Counted from the stretch's first letter, positions 42,829 through 51,827 are shown. The stretch is DNA of 64,000 bases from Dissulfurirhabdus thermomarina (GCF_012979235.1 NZ_JAATWC010000009.1:1-64000); one strand, 5' to 3'. Notes: generated by a model from the sequence alone, not told the origin. A program made the numbers and translations.

Positions 42829-43806
42829 ATGATCGACGTGCTCGGGTGCGGCGCCCTCAACCTCGACCTCTTCTACGAGGTGGCGGACCTGGAGGGCCTC
42901 CGGTCCCTGGGGTTCGACCTCGTCCCGGGCGGCGAGAAGGTGGGGACCCCCGACGAGGCCCGCCGCCTCCTGTCGCACCTTCGCCGGGCAGGGCGCCTGC
43001 GCGCCTCGGGCGGCGGCGGTTCCGCCGCCAACGCCACGTGGATCCTCTCCCGGATGGGCTGGCGGACCGCCTTCCTCGGCGGGGTGGGGTCGGATGCGGA
43101 GGGGGCGGCCGTCCTCGAGTCCATGTCCGGCGTGGACTGCACGGGGGTCCGCCGCCGCGGCCGGAGTCCCCTCTGCATCGTGGTCCTCGATGCCGGGCGC
43201 CGCGACCGGGCCCTTTACCTCGTCCCCGGCGACGACTGGCCGGTGCCGGATCTCTCCCCGGAAACGCCCCCGGCGCGGCTTCTCCACCTGAGTTCCCTGG
43301 TCCCGGAGGCGGGCCGGCGTTTCCAGGAACGGCTCCTCCGGGACCGGCCGCCCGCCGGATGGGTCTCATTCGACCCGGGGGAGGTCTATGCCCGGCTGGG
43401 GGCGGCGGTCATGGAGCCCTGGCTTCGGCGGACCCACCTCCTCTTCGTCACGGAGCAGGAGGCGGCGATGCTCGCCGGCGGCGGGGGACGGGCGGCCGCC
43501 TCGACCCTGCTCGGGATGCTGGCCCCGGCCGAGGCCCCGCCGGGGTTCCCCCTGCCGGCGGTGGTGCTCAAGCGGGGGCGGGCGGGGGCCGCCTTCGTCT
43601 CGAGGGAGGCGGCCCTCGAGGTGCCGGCGGTGCCGGTGCGGGAGGTGGTGGACAACACGGGGGCCGGGGACGCCTTCGCCGCGGGGGTTCTGCACGGCCT
43701 CCTGTCCGGGTGGAGCGCGGCGGCGGCGCTGGAGGAGGGGGCGCGGCTCGCCGCCCGTTCCCTGGCGGGCTACGGGCGTTCCTGGCTGGGAGCGGCCGGG
43801 GCGTAG
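42829..43806 (+). CDS. PfkB family carbohydrate kinase
   Basis: A 325-residue ribokinase-fold sugar or nucleoside kinase. GCGALNLDLFYEV at the start, GGGGSAANATWILSRMGWRTAFLGGVGSD near residues 61-89 and the ATP and catalytic motif DNTGAGDAFAAGVLHGL near 275-291 are diagnostic. The substrate is unclear. The start ATG lies 4 bases after the AT-rich repeat. The formyltransferase-like gene follows in the same direction after 18 bases. Confidence 0.85.
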   Translation: MIDVLGCGALNLDLFYEVADLEGLRSLGFDLVPGGEKVGTPDEARRLLSHLRRAGRLRASGGGGSAANATWILSRMGWRTAFLGGVGSDAEGAAVLESMSGVDCTGVRRRGRSPLCIVVLDAGRRDRALYLVPGDDWPVPDLSPETPPARLLHLSSLVPEAGRRFQERLLRDRPPAGWVSFDPGEVYARLGAAVMEPWLRRTHLLFVTEQEAAMLAGGGGRAAASTLLGMLAPAEAPPGFPLPAVVLKRGRAGAAFVSREAALEVPAVPVREVVDNTGAGDAFAAGVLHGLLSGWSAAAALEEGARLAARSLAGYGRSWLGAAGA

Positions 43807-43824
43807 AGGAAAGGAGGCAGGGCC

Positions 43825-44646
43825 ATGTGGCAGGCGGGATGGTGGACCACGGGGCGCGACCGGGCGGCGCTGGACCTCTTCCGGGCGGTGCGCTCGGCCA
43901 TGGCGGACGGTACGATCCCGGGGGCCTTCGGCTACCTCTTCTGCTCCCGCGAGGCGGGGGAGTCGGCCCCGAGCGACGCCGTGATCCGGGAGGCGGAGGC
44001 CGCCGGGGTCCCGGTGGTGACCTGCTCCGCGGCCCGCTTCCGACCGGAGCTCCGGGCCGCGGATCGGGAGGCCTGGCGCACGGCCTATCACCGGGAGGTT
44101 CTCGCGCGCCTTTCCGGCTTCACGGCGGACCTGGTGGTCCTGGCCGGGTACATGTGGGTGGTGAGCGCCGAGGTCTGCCGGTCCCTGCCCGTGATCAACC
44201 TCCATCCCGCCGCCCCCGGGGGGCCGGCCGGGACGTGGCAGGAGGTGATCTGGCAGTTGCTCGAGGCCGGCGCCGCGGAGACGGGGGTGATGATGCATCT
44301 CGTCACCCCGGAACTGGACCAGGGGCCGCCCGTGACCTTTTGCCGTTTCCCCATCACCGGCGGGGCCTGGGATGCCCTCTGGACGGCCTACCGGGACAAG
44401 CGCCGCAGCGCGGACCTTTCGGAGATCCAGGCCTCGCAGGGGGAGGCCGAGCCCCTCTTCGCGGCCGTCCGGCGGGAGGGCGTCCGGAGGGAACTCCCCC
44501 TCATCGTCCAGACGCTCCGGGCCTTCGCCGCCGGGGAGGTGGCCCTGGCCGGGGGACGCCTGGTGGACGCCGCCGGCCGGCCCCTGGACGGCCCCCGCGA
44601 CCTCACCGGGCCCATCGAGGAGATGCTGGCGGGCGGGGCGGGATGA
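43825..44646 (+). CDS. formyltransferase-fold protein (PurN/Fmt-like)
   Basis: A 273-residue protein with the formyl-transfer domain: LVVLAGYMWVVSAEVC, INLHPAAPGGPAGTWQEV with the Asn and His of the active site, and HLVTPELDQGPPV with the Asp. It resembles phosphoribosylglycinamide formyltransferase but has an unusual start (MWQAGWWTTGRDRAALDLF) and an extra C-terminal 60 residues, so the acceptor may differ. AAGGAGG lies upstream of the ATG. It follows the PfkB kinase gene and converges on the TtcA-like gene. Confidence 0.75.
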   Translation: MWQAGWWTTGRDRAALDLFRAVRSAMADGTIPGAFGYLFCSREAGESAPSDAVIREAEAAGVPVVTCSAARFRPELRAADREAWRTAYHREVLARLSGFTADLVVLAGYMWVVSAEVCRSLPVINLHPAAPGGPAGTWQEVIWQLLEAGAAETGVMMHLVTPELDQGPPVTFCRFPITGGAWDALWTAYRDKRRSADLSEIQASQGEAEPLFAAVRREGVRRELPLIVQTLRAFAAGEVALAGGRLVDAAGRPLDGPRDLTGPIEEMLAGGAG

Positions 44647-44674
44647 ACGGCGCCATCTCCCCGGTGGCGGCCGC

Positions 44675-45394
44675 TCAGAGGAGGTAGTCCGGGCGCACGT
44701 TGGAGAGGGCGTGGAAGAGGTTTCCCCGGATGCGGGGGTCGCGCCGAAAGAGGCCGTCCAGGAGGCGCCGGACCTCCTCGCGCCGGGTCTTGCCCGCCGA
44801 CGGGCAGGGGTTCGGGACCACGGGCAGCCCGAGTTCTCGGGCCAGGCGATCGATTCGTGCCTTGTCCGCCAGCGCCAGGGGCCGGATGAGGGCCAGGCGG
44901 CCGCCGAACATGTCCACCCTCGGCACCAGGGTGCTCAGCTCTCCGCCGAAGAGCATGTTCAAGAAGAAGGTGTGCAGGATGTCGTCCTGGTTGTGCCCCA
45001 GGGCGAGCTTGTTGCAGCCGAGGCGGTGGGCCAGCTCGAAGAGGCGTTTGCGGCGGAGCCGGGCGCAGAGGAAGCACGGGCTCTTTTCACGGTTTTCGGG
45101 GCCGTGGGCCCTGGGCCCGTAGTCGGTCTCCTCCATGTGGAAGCCGCCTTCGGCCGCGAGGTGGGCGCGGAGGGCCCCGGTGTCCGCCCCCGCGAAGCCC
45201 ATGTCCAGGTGGACGGGGAGGAGGGAGAAGCGGATGGGGGCCTTCTCCCGCCAGCGGCGGAGAAACCACAGGGCGAGCAGGCTGTCGGAGCCGCCGGAGA
45301 CCGCCACCGCGATCCGGTCGCCCGGCTCGAGGAGTCGGTAGCGATGGACGGCGGTGCCCACGAGGCGGTTGAGTTCCTTCCGGAGGCGGTTCAT
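44675..45394 (-). CDS. TtcA-like PP-loop tRNA thiolation protein
   Basis: A 239-residue ATP pyrophosphatase. The PP loop AVSGGSDSLLAL lies near residues 32-43, the cysteine pair PCFLC near 106-110, GHNQDDI near 134-140 and a further Cys in PNPCPS near 193-198. These match TtcA and related tRNA 2-thiolation enzymes, which use a 4Fe-4S cluster; which tRNA base is modified cannot be told. The ATG at 45394 has GGGGGA 7 bases upstream. It is divergent from mltG. Confidence 0.85.
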   Translation of the reverse strand: MNRLRKELNRLVGTAVHRYRLLEPGDRIAVAVSGGSDSLLALWFLRRWREKAPIRFSLLPVHLDMGFAGADTGALRAHLAAEGGFHMEETDYGPRAHGPENREKSPCFLCARLRRKRLFELAHRLGCNKLALGHNQDDILHTFFLNMLFGGELSTLVPRVDMFGGRLALIRPLALADKARIDRLARELGLPVVPNPCPSAGKTRREEVRRLLDGLFRRDPRIRGNLFHALSNVRPDYLL

Positions 45395-45492
45395 GGTAGA
45401 TCCCCCGTGGAGACCGGCGTCGCGGGGACGCCCCGGCCGGGTATCAAGACGGTCCGGATCCGACCGATAGGTATATAGGGCTGGCATCACCC

Positions 45493-46557
45493 ATGGACAA
45501 GCGACCGCTGGATCGAATCGGCCTCATACCCAACTTCCGCGGACTCTGCTGGCTGCTCCTCCTCTACGGCGTCTTCCTGGTGGGGTTCCAGGGGTGGCGC
45601 GTGTGGCAGGGCTGGATGCGGCCCGTGGCCTCTTCGGGGCCGGGCCAGGTGGTGGTGGTGCCCCCCGGGGCGGCCTTCTCCGAGGTGGCCCGGGAACTCG
45701 AGAACCGGGGGCTCATCCGCTCCCGCTACGCCTTCACCGTGCTGGCCTGGCAGTGGGGCGTCCTCGACAAGGTCCAGGCCGGCGAGTACCGGTTCTTCCC
45801 CAGCCAGACACCCCGCCGGATCCTCTCGGACCTCGTCGAGGGCCGTGTGCTCCAGCATGTTATCACGATCCCGGAGGGTTACAATCTCTTCCAGGTGGCC
45901 GATCTCCTTCACCGGGCGGGCCTGGTGGACCCGGCCGACTTCGTCGAGGCCTGCGAGGACGAGTTGCTGCTTCGCCGGCTCGGGATCCCCGGTCCCTCGG
46001 CCGAGGGGTACCTCTACCCCGACACCTACTACCTCTCCAGGGGGATGTCCGCCCGGGAGCTGGTGCGGCACTTCGTCCGCCGGTTCTGGGAGACGTGGAC
46101 CCGGGAGGGCTTCGACCAGCGGGCCCTCGAGATGGGCATGGACACCCACGACGTGGTGATCCTTGCCTCCATCGTGGAGAAGGAGACCAGCCTCCCCGGC
46201 GAACGGCCGCTCATCGCGGGGGTCTTCCTGAACCGCCTCCGCAGGGGCATGCCCCTCCAGGCCGATCCCACCGTCTACTACGGGATCCTGGTGGAGTCCT
46301 CCGTGCGGAAGCGCCGGCTCCGCAAGGCGGACCTCCGCCGGGGGACGCCCTACAATACCTACGTGGTTTCCGGGCTGCCGGCGGGTCCCATCTCCAACCC
46401 CGGGCGGGAGTCCATCCGGGCGGTCCTCTACCCCGCCAAGACCAACTACCTCTACTTCGTGGCCAAGAACGACGGCAGCCACCACTTCTCCCGGACGCTG
46501 GCCGAGCACAACCGGGCGGTGGACCGCTACCAGCGCCACCGCCGTCGCCGCCGCTGA
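45493..46557 (+). CDS. mltG: endolytic transglycosylase MltG
   Basis: A 354-residue inner-membrane protein that cuts nascent glycan strands and may set their length. One membrane span (about residues 18-37), a LysM-like part (VVVPPGAAFSEVARELENRGLI), then the YceG domain with AEGYLYPDTYYL, the catalytic Glu in ILASIVEKET, and QADPTVYYGI, NTYVVSGLPAGPISNPG, NYLYFVAKNDGSHHFS. It lies just before the dcw cluster, separated by the mraZ promoter. Confidence 0.95.
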   Translation: MDKRPLDRIGLIPNFRGLCWLLLLYGVFLVGFQGWRVWQGWMRPVASSGPGQVVVVPPGAAFSEVARELENRGLIRSRYAFTVLAWQWGVLDKVQAGEYRFFPSQTPRRILSDLVEGRVLQHVITIPEGYNLFQVADLLHRAGLVDPADFVEACEDELLLRRLGIPGPSAEGYLYPDTYYLSRGMSARELVRHFVRRFWETWTREGFDQRALEMGMDTHDVVILASIVEKETSLPGERPLIAGVFLNRLRRGMPLQADPTVYYGILVESSVRKRRLRKADLRRGTPYNTYVVSGLPAGPISNPGRESIRAVLYPAKTNYLYFVAKNDGSHHFSRTLAEHNRAVDRYQRHRRRRR

Positions 46558-46740
46558 CCCCGAGGGCCCCCGCTTCTCTCCCACTTTCGCCCACCACGTG
46601 TTCCCCGCCGGCGTCCCCGGCCGGCCGCCTGCCGCCCCGCCGCGGTTTCAATCTCTCCGCCCCGCCCGGGCCTCCAGGTTCGTCCCACTCGGTCGAGGGA
46701 TTTATCCATTTAAAAATGCAACCAATTTCAAGATCGATAC

Positions 46741-46770
46741 TTGACACGGAGCCTTTTTCTCTTCTATAGT
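46741..46770 (+). promoter_or_regulatory. promoter of the mraZ/dcw cluster
   Basis: TTGACA (46741-46746), an 18-base spacer and TATAGT (46765-46770). The preceding 46690-46740 is AT-rich. It is the only clear promoter that I see upstream of the 16-kb division and cell wall cluster. Confidence 0.8.
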
Positions 46771-46779
46771 GGTCCGCAG

Positions 46780-46804
46780 TGGGGCAAAGTGGGGGAAAGG
46801 GGGC
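46780..46804 (+). promoter_or_regulatory. MraZ operator repeats
   Basis: TGGGG, CAAAG, TGGGG, GAAAG, GGGGC: three G-rich blocks at exact 10-base steps starting 46780, 46790 and 46800. This is the repeat layout bound by MraZ, which represses its own operon in studied bacteria. It lies 10 bases after the -10 box, in the early leader. The third block lacks the leading T. Confidence 0.8.
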
Positions 46805-46878
46805 ATCCCCCGCCGCGCCCGATCCGAGCCGAACCGGCGGATGCCGGCCCTTGCCCCCCTTGCCTTCAGGGAGGGGTC

Positions 46879-47331
46879 TTGTTCAGAGGGCGTTCCACCC
46901 ATAGCCTGGACGCAAAGGGGCGCCTCAGCATCCCCGCGCGTTTCCGCGACGTCCTGAAGGCCAAGTACGACGGCCGCCTCATCGTCACCAACCTGCCCGG
47001 TTGCCTGGCGGCCTATCCCTACGAGGAATGGCGGGTGCTCGAGGAGCAGTTCAGCCGCTACCGCCTCGCCCGCCCGGAAGTCCTTGCCTTCCAGCGTTAT
47101 TTCCTGGCCGCGGCCGTCGAGTGCCCCCTGGACGGCCAGGGCCGGATTCTCATCCCCCCGGCCCTGAGGGACGAGGCCGGGTTCCAGAAGGAGGTCGTCC
47201 TCTCCGGGATGCTCACCTACTTCGAGATCTGGAGCCGGGAACGGCTGGAGGCGGAACTCAGCAAGGCGAGGGAAAACTTTGACCAGTACAGCAGCGTTGT
47301 GGCCAACATCGGCGGGTTCCCGGAGGGCTGA
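46879..47331 (+). CDS. mraZ: transcriptional regulator MraZ
   Basis: A 150-residue DNA-binding protein with two AbrB-like halves: FRGRSTHSLDAKGRLSIPARFRD near residues 2-24 and CPLDGQGRILIPPALRD near 84-100. MraZ binds the repeats at its own promoter and controls the dcw cluster. The start is TTG at 46879, giving MFRGRS, the usual family start; GAGGGG lies close upstream. Confidence 0.93.
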   Translation: MFRGRSTHSLDAKGRLSIPARFRDVLKAKYDGRLIVTNLPGCLAAYPYEEWRVLEEQFSRYRLARPEVLAFQRYFLAAAVECPLDGQGRILIPPALRDEAGFQKEVVLSGMLTYFEIWSRERLEAELSKARENFDQYSSVVANIGGFPEG

Positions 47332-48289
47332 GGACGTCGGCCACGTGCCGGTCCTGGTCTCCGAGGTCCTGGAGGGGCTGGCGCCGGTCACGGGCGGGGT
47401 CTACGTGGACGGGACCGTGGGCCTCGGCGGGCATGCCGAGGCGCTCCTCCGCCATCCCGCCGGGGTGGGCCGGGTCATCGGGCTCGACCGGGACGCCTCG
47501 GCCCTGGACCTGGCGGCGGCGCGGCTGGCCCCCTTCGCCGACCGGCTCACCCTCGTCCACAACACCTTCGCGGCGCTGCCGGACGTCCTGGCGGTCCAGG
47601 GGCTCAAGGGGGTCCACGGCATCCTCCTGGACCTCGGCATCTCGTCCCACCAGCTGGAACACAGCGGCCGGGGGTTCGCCTTCTCCCGGGACGAGCCCCT
47701 GGACATGCGGATGGACGAGAGCGAGGGGATCACCGCCGCCGAGATGGTGAACCGGCTGCCGGCGGAAGGGCTGGCGGAGGTGATCCGCGTCTACGGGGAG
47801 GAACGCTGGGCCCGGCGGATCGCCGCGGCCATCGTCCGGGCCAGGCAGAAGACGCCCATCCGGACCTCCGCCGAGCTGGCCGGCGTGGTGACCTCGGCCA
47901 TCCCGGCCCGGTACCGGACGCGCCGGATCCACCCGGCCACACGGACCTTCCAGGCCCTGCGGATCGCCGTGAACCGGGAACTCGACGCATTGAAGGAGGC
48001 CCTGGACGTCTTGCCGTCCTGCCTGCTGCCGGGGGGACGGCTGTGCGTCATCTCCTTCCACTCCCTGGAGGATCGCATGGTGAAGCACGCATTCCGGGAG
48101 GACGTTCGGCTGGCGGTGATCACCCGCCGGCCGGTGACGCCCTCGACGGCGGAGGTGGCGGTCAACCCGAGGGCCCGGAGCGCCAAGCTCCGGGTGGCGG
48201 CACGAAGGGACGCGGCCGGCCGCCGGGGAAGGGCGGCCGGGGCTCCCGCGGACATCCCCGGTCGGGGACGGCAAGGAGGTCGATCATGA
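47279..48289 (+). CDS. rsmH: 16S rRNA (cytosine(1402)-N(4))-methyltransferase
   Basis: A 336-residue SAM-dependent methyltransferase for C1402 of 16S rRNA. HVPVLVSEVLEGL, VDGTVGLGGHAEALL (SAM loop), GLDRDASAL, ILLDLGISSHQLE, GFAFSRDEPLDMRMD, and the C-terminal CVISFHSLEDRMVK are present. I use TTG at 47279 because GAGGG stands 6 bases before it; it overlaps mraZ by 53 bases. A GTG at 47345 would remove the conserved His before PVL. Confidence 0.92.
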   Translation: MTSTAALWPTSAGSRRAEDVGHVPVLVSEVLEGLAPVTGGVYVDGTVGLGGHAEALLRHPAGVGRVIGLDRDASALDLAAARLAPFADRLTLVHNTFAALPDVLAVQGLKGVHGILLDLGISSHQLEHSGRGFAFSRDEPLDMRMDESEGITAAEMVNRLPAEGLAEVIRVYGEERWARRIAAAIVRARQKTPIRTSAELAGVVTSAIPARYRTRRIHPATRTFQALRIAVNRELDALKEALDVLPSCLLPGGRLCVISFHSLEDRMVKHAFREDVRLAVITRRPVTPSTAEVAVNPRARSAKLRVAARRDAAGRRGRAAGAPADIPGRGRQGGRS

Positions 48290-48645
48290 CGAGCAGAGCA
48301 GCCGTCTTGCGGATGCCGCAACGCCCCCGCGGCCGGGTGGTCGCCGCCGGGCGGGCGGCGGGCGCTGGCCGGCGTGAGCGGGCGCTCACCCTCCGGGAAG
48401 GGGTGGTCGCCGTGGTGGTCCTGGTGGCGGTGGCGCTGGGCGCCTGGACCAGTTACGAGATCCGCATGGTGGGGCGCGACATCGCTGCCCTGAGCCGGGC
48501 CGCAGCGGAACTCGAGGTCCAGAAGGCCCGACTGGCCGAGCGGCGGGACGCCCTCCTCAAGACCGGGCGGCTCGAGGCCCTGGGGCGTTCCATGGGGCTC
48601 CATCCCCCCACCCGGGAGCAGGTCTACCGGATCCGGGTCCGGTGA
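48286..48645 (+). CDS. ftsL: cell division protein FtsL
   Basis: A 119-residue single-pass protein: basic cytoplasmic start, membrane helix at about residues 38-56, then a periplasmic coiled coil (about 60-100) and a short end GLHPPTREQVYRI. Position, size and layout identify FtsL; sequence identity in this family is low. FtsL bridges FtsQ, FtsB and the FtsW-FtsI pair. AAGGAGGT precedes the ATG, and the start overlaps rsmH by ATGA. Confidence 0.83.
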   Translation: MTSRAAVLRMPQRPRGRVVAAGRAAGAGRRERALTLREGVVAVVVLVAVALGAWTSYEIRMVGRDIAALSRAAAELEVQKARLAERRDALLKTGRLEALGRSMGLHPPTREQVYRIRVR

Positions 48646-48660
48646 GGGAGCGGCTGCCGG

Positions 48661-50328
48661 ATGCAGTGGCCTTCGGCTCGGGGATGGACCTTCTGGGGAG
48701 GGGCGGCCTGCGTCCTGGTGGCGGCCGCCCTCGCCCTGGATTCCGTCCTGGCCGTGGTGGCCCGCCCCCGGGAGGTCGGCACGGGGCCGGTCCCCGCGGC
48801 GACCCGGTGGACGGCCTGCGCCGGTGAAGGCGCCCCCTTCGCCCGGGGCGAGATCCTCGACCGGGGCGGCGTGATCTTGGCCGCCAGCCGCCCGGTGTTC
48901 CGCGCCCGGCTCCGGGCGGAGGACCTCGCCGGTGATCCCGGCCGGATCGGGCGCGTGGCGGCGCTGCTCGGCCTCGATCCCACCGAGCTCTCCCGCGAGT
49001 TGCTCGCCGGCACGGGCCCCGTGTGCCTGGACGAGGAGGTGCGGGGGGGGCGGCTCCAGGGGCTCCGCGGTCTCGGCGGCGGGGTGGACCTCGTGGAGGC
49101 CTGGCGCCGGGTGTATCCCTACGGGGAGGCGGCCTGCGCGGTTCTCGGCTACGTCTCGCCCGAGGGTCGGGGGCTCGACGGCGTGGAATACCTCCTGGAC
49201 ACCGCCCGGGCGGGCGGGGATCGGCCGATCGCCCTCAACCTGGACATCGGCCTCCAGATCCAGACGGAGCGGGTGCTCCGGCGGGTCTCGGCCGGCCTGG
49301 GCGCCGGGCGGGGGTGTTTCGTGGTGATGGACGTCCGGAGCGGGGCGGTCTCCGCCATGGCCAACTGGCCGGCCTGGGACCCCGCCCGATTCTACGCGAC
49401 CGACCGCGAGCGGTTGGGCAACCGGTCGCTCCGGGCCGACGTGGAACCGGCCGGGCTCCTGGCCGCCCTGGCCTGGGCCTCGGGCGGGGCCGCCCCCGCC
49501 GACCTGGCGGCCTGGGCCTGGCGGCCCCTCGGCCCCGACGTGCGGGTCTGGGGGCCGTGGTCCGGCTCCGCCCTGCGGCGCCTGGGGATCGGGGCGAAGG
49601 CCTTGGAGACCCTGTGGCGCTTCCGGCTGGGACAGGCCACGGGGGTGGATCTCCCGGGCGAGGAGACCGGGGCGCTGCCCGCCCTGGCGGCGGAGGCGGA
49701 CCTGCCCCTGGACAAGACCGGGGTCCGGGTCTCGCCCCTCCAGATGCTCGCGGCCTTCTCGGCCCTCCTGGACGGGGGCGTCCTCCACCGGCCGAGAATC
49801 GCGGCGGAGACCCCGGACGCCCCCGCCCGGGTCCCCGGCGAGGTGGTGCGTCCCCTGGCGGGGCTCTTTGCGGACCGGGGCGGCATGGTCCTCGGTGCCC
49901 GGGTGCGGGAGGGGATCCGCGGCACCTCGCGCCGGGACACCTGGCGCCTGTCGCTCTTGGGATGCTGGCCCCCCGGAGCCCCCAGGGTGGCCTACGTGAT
50001 GGTGCTGGACGGGATCGCCCCGGCCTCGGAGGCCCTTTTGCCGCCATGGCCGGAACTGGGTAGAATAGCCCGCTACGCCGCAGAACTTCCGGCGGACGAA
50101 ACCCTCTCCGCCACCGGAGGGGCGAATGGGCCGCCCGCCGCCGCGCCGCGGCGGATGCCCGACCTCAGGGGGAAGTCCTTCCGCGTGGCCCTGCGCATGC
50201 TCCAATCCACCCGACTCCAGATCCGGATCGAAGGCCGGGGCCGGATCGCGGACCAGGCCCCCCGGCCGGGCGCCCCCCTGGAGGGGGTCCGCGTCTGCCG
50301 CCTGGTCGGCGGGGAGGGGGGGCGATGA
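48661..50328 (+). CDS. FtsI-like penicillin-binding protein lacking the catalytic motifs
   Basis: A 555-residue protein in the ftsI slot of the cluster. A membrane anchor (about residues 11-33), a dimerisation region (GEILDRGGVILA, RVYPYGEAACAVLGYV, GLDGVEYLLD) and a transpeptidase-like domain (about 190-455) are clear, followed by one PASTA domain (about 499-551). All three active motifs of the family are gone: the SxxK site reads VEPAGLLA (261-268) where EPGSTFK is expected, the SxN site reads SGS, and KTG is missing near 418-428. The frame is intact. It is therefore likely a pseudo-enzyme with a structural role. No good ribosome site precedes the ATG. Confidence 0.85.
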   Translation: MQWPSARGWTFWGGAACVLVAAALALDSVLAVVARPREVGTGPVPAATRWTACAGEGAPFARGEILDRGGVILAASRPVFRARLRAEDLAGDPGRIGRVAALLGLDPTELSRELLAGTGPVCLDEEVRGGRLQGLRGLGGGVDLVEAWRRVYPYGEAACAVLGYVSPEGRGLDGVEYLLDTARAGGDRPIALNLDIGLQIQTERVLRRVSAGLGAGRGCFVVMDVRSGAVSAMANWPAWDPARFYATDRERLGNRSLRADVEPAGLLAALAWASGGAAPADLAAWAWRPLGPDVRVWGPWSGSALRRLGIGAKALETLWRFRLGQATGVDLPGEETGALPALAAEADLPLDKTGVRVSPLQMLAAFSALLDGGVLHRPRIAAETPDAPARVPGEVVRPLAGLFADRGGMVLGARVREGIRGTSRRDTWRLSLLGCWPPGAPRVAYVMVLDGIAPASEALLPPWPELGRIARYAAELPADETLSATGGANGPPAAAPRRMPDLRGKSFRVALRMLQSTRLQIRIEGRGRIADQAPRPGAPLEGVRVCRLVGGEGGR

Positions 50329-51824
50329 GCGTCACGCTCCGCGTGCTCCTGGACCGGCTGGCACCGCCGGAGGAGGTCCGCGTCAGCGGTGACCCGGACG
50401 TCCCGATCCGGGGGGTGGCCATCGACTCCCGGCGCGTGGGCCCCGGGGACCTCTTCGTGGCTTTGCCCGGCACGCGGAGCCACGGGGGGTGCTTCGTCCC
50501 TGAGGCACTCCGTCGCGGCGCCGCCGCGGTGGCCGGCGACGGCGACGCCTTCCCCGAGGGGTTCGAGGCCGCCGCGCCGGTGCCGGTGGTGCGGGTCCTT
50601 GATGCGCGGCGATTTGCCGGGCGGGTCGCGGACGCCTTCTACGGCGGTCCCGGCCGCCGGCTCCGGCTGGTGGGGGTCACCGGCACCAACGGGAAGACCA
50701 CCGTCACCCACCTGGTGGCCGCGATCCTCGATGCCGCGGGCATCCCCTGCGGCGTCATCGGTACCGTGACCCGCCGGTTCGGTGCCGTCTCCGAGCCCTC
50801 GGACATGACCACCCCGGACGTGGTCCGGCTGCACCAGACGCTGGCGGAGATGGCGGCCAAGGGGGCGCGGGCCGTGGCCATGGAGGTTTCGTCCCACGCC
50901 CTCGACCAGGACCGGGTGGCCGGCTGTGCCTTCGATGCGGCGGTGTTCACCAACCTGAGCCACGACCACCTGGACTACCATGGCGACATGGCGGCCTACG
51001 GGGCGGCCAAGGCGCGGCTCTTCCATGCGCACCGCCCGGGCACCGCCGTGGTGAACGTGGACGACCCCTTCGGCGCCGGACTCTGGGCGGATCTTTCCCG
51101 CCGGGGAATCAGCTTCGGACTCTGCGAGGAAGCCATGGTCCGGCCCCTGGCCTGGCGGTGCGACGCCGGTGGGATCTCGGCGGAGATCGCGACCCCGGCG
51201 GGCCGCGTGGAGATCGCCAGTCCCCTGGTGGGCCGGTTCAACCTCTCGAACCTCCTCGCCGCCGCGGCCGCCGCCGTGGCCCTCGGGGTGCCGGTGGCGG
51301 CGGTGGCGGAGGGGATCGGCGCCATGGGCGGGGTGCCGGGCCGCCTCGAGCGGGTGGACGCGGGGCCCGGGCGGCTGGCCCTGGTGGACTACGCCCACAC
51401 GCCGGACGCCCTCGAGAGCGTCCTCGCCGCCCTCCGGGAGCTGGGGCCCCGGCGGCTCGTCTGCGTGGTGGGCTGCGGCGGTGATCGGGATCCCTCCAAG
51501 CGGCCGGTCATGGCGCGCACGGCGGCCCGTTTGGCGGATCTGGCCGTGTTCACCTCCGACAATCCCCGCACCGAGGACCCCGCGGAGATCCTCCGGCAGA
51601 TGACCGACGGCCTGGAGGGGGGCGCACCGAACGTCCGGGTGATTCCCGACCGGCGGGAGGCCATTCGCTGGGCCGCGGCCCGGCTGGAGGCGGGCGACTG
51701 CCTCCTGGTGGCGGGGAAGGGGCACGAGACCTGCCAGATCGTGGGCACGGAACGCCGGTTCTTCGATGACCGGCTCGAGCTGGCGGAGGCCCTCCGGGCG
51801 GGCGGCCTCCGGCGGGCGGTGTAA
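50325..51824 (+). CDS. murE: UDP-MurNAc-L-Ala-D-Glu--2,6-diaminopimelate ligase
   Basis: A 499-residue Mur ligase that adds meso-diaminopimelate to the peptidoglycan precursor. The ATP loop GVTGTNGKTTVTH lies near residues 116-128, TTPDVVRLHQ binds the substrate, the carbamylated Lys lies in the following part, and SDNPRTEDP holds the DNPR motif that selects diaminopimelate over lysine. The ATG overlaps the FtsI-like gene as ATGA. Confidence 0.95.
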   Translation: MSVTLRVLLDRLAPPEEVRVSGDPDVPIRGVAIDSRRVGPGDLFVALPGTRSHGGCFVPEALRRGAAAVAGDGDAFPEGFEAAAPVPVVRVLDARRFAGRVADAFYGGPGRRLRLVGVTGTNGKTTVTHLVAAILDAAGIPCGVIGTVTRRFGAVSEPSDMTTPDVVRLHQTLAEMAAKGARAVAMEVSSHALDQDRVAGCAFDAAVFTNLSHDHLDYHGDMAAYGAAKARLFHAHRPGTAVVNVDDPFGAGLWADLSRRGISFGLCEEAMVRPLAWRCDAGGISAEIATPAGRVEIASPLVGRFNLSNLLAAAAAAVALGVPVAAVAEGIGAMGGVPGRLERVDAGPGRLALVDYAHTPDALESVLAALRELGPRRLVCVVGCGGDRDPSKRPVMARTAARLADLAVFTSDNPRTEDPAEILRQMTDGLEGGAPNVRVIPDRREAIRWAAARLEAGDCLLVAGKGHETCQIVGTERRFFDDRLELAEALRAGGLRRAV

Positions 51825-51827
51825 ACC

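Noticed and set aside
49420-49960. A frameshift hiding the FtsI active-site motifs
   Set aside because: The family-conserved text continues in one frame before, between and after the missing motifs, and the other two frames show no STFK, SSN or KTGT.
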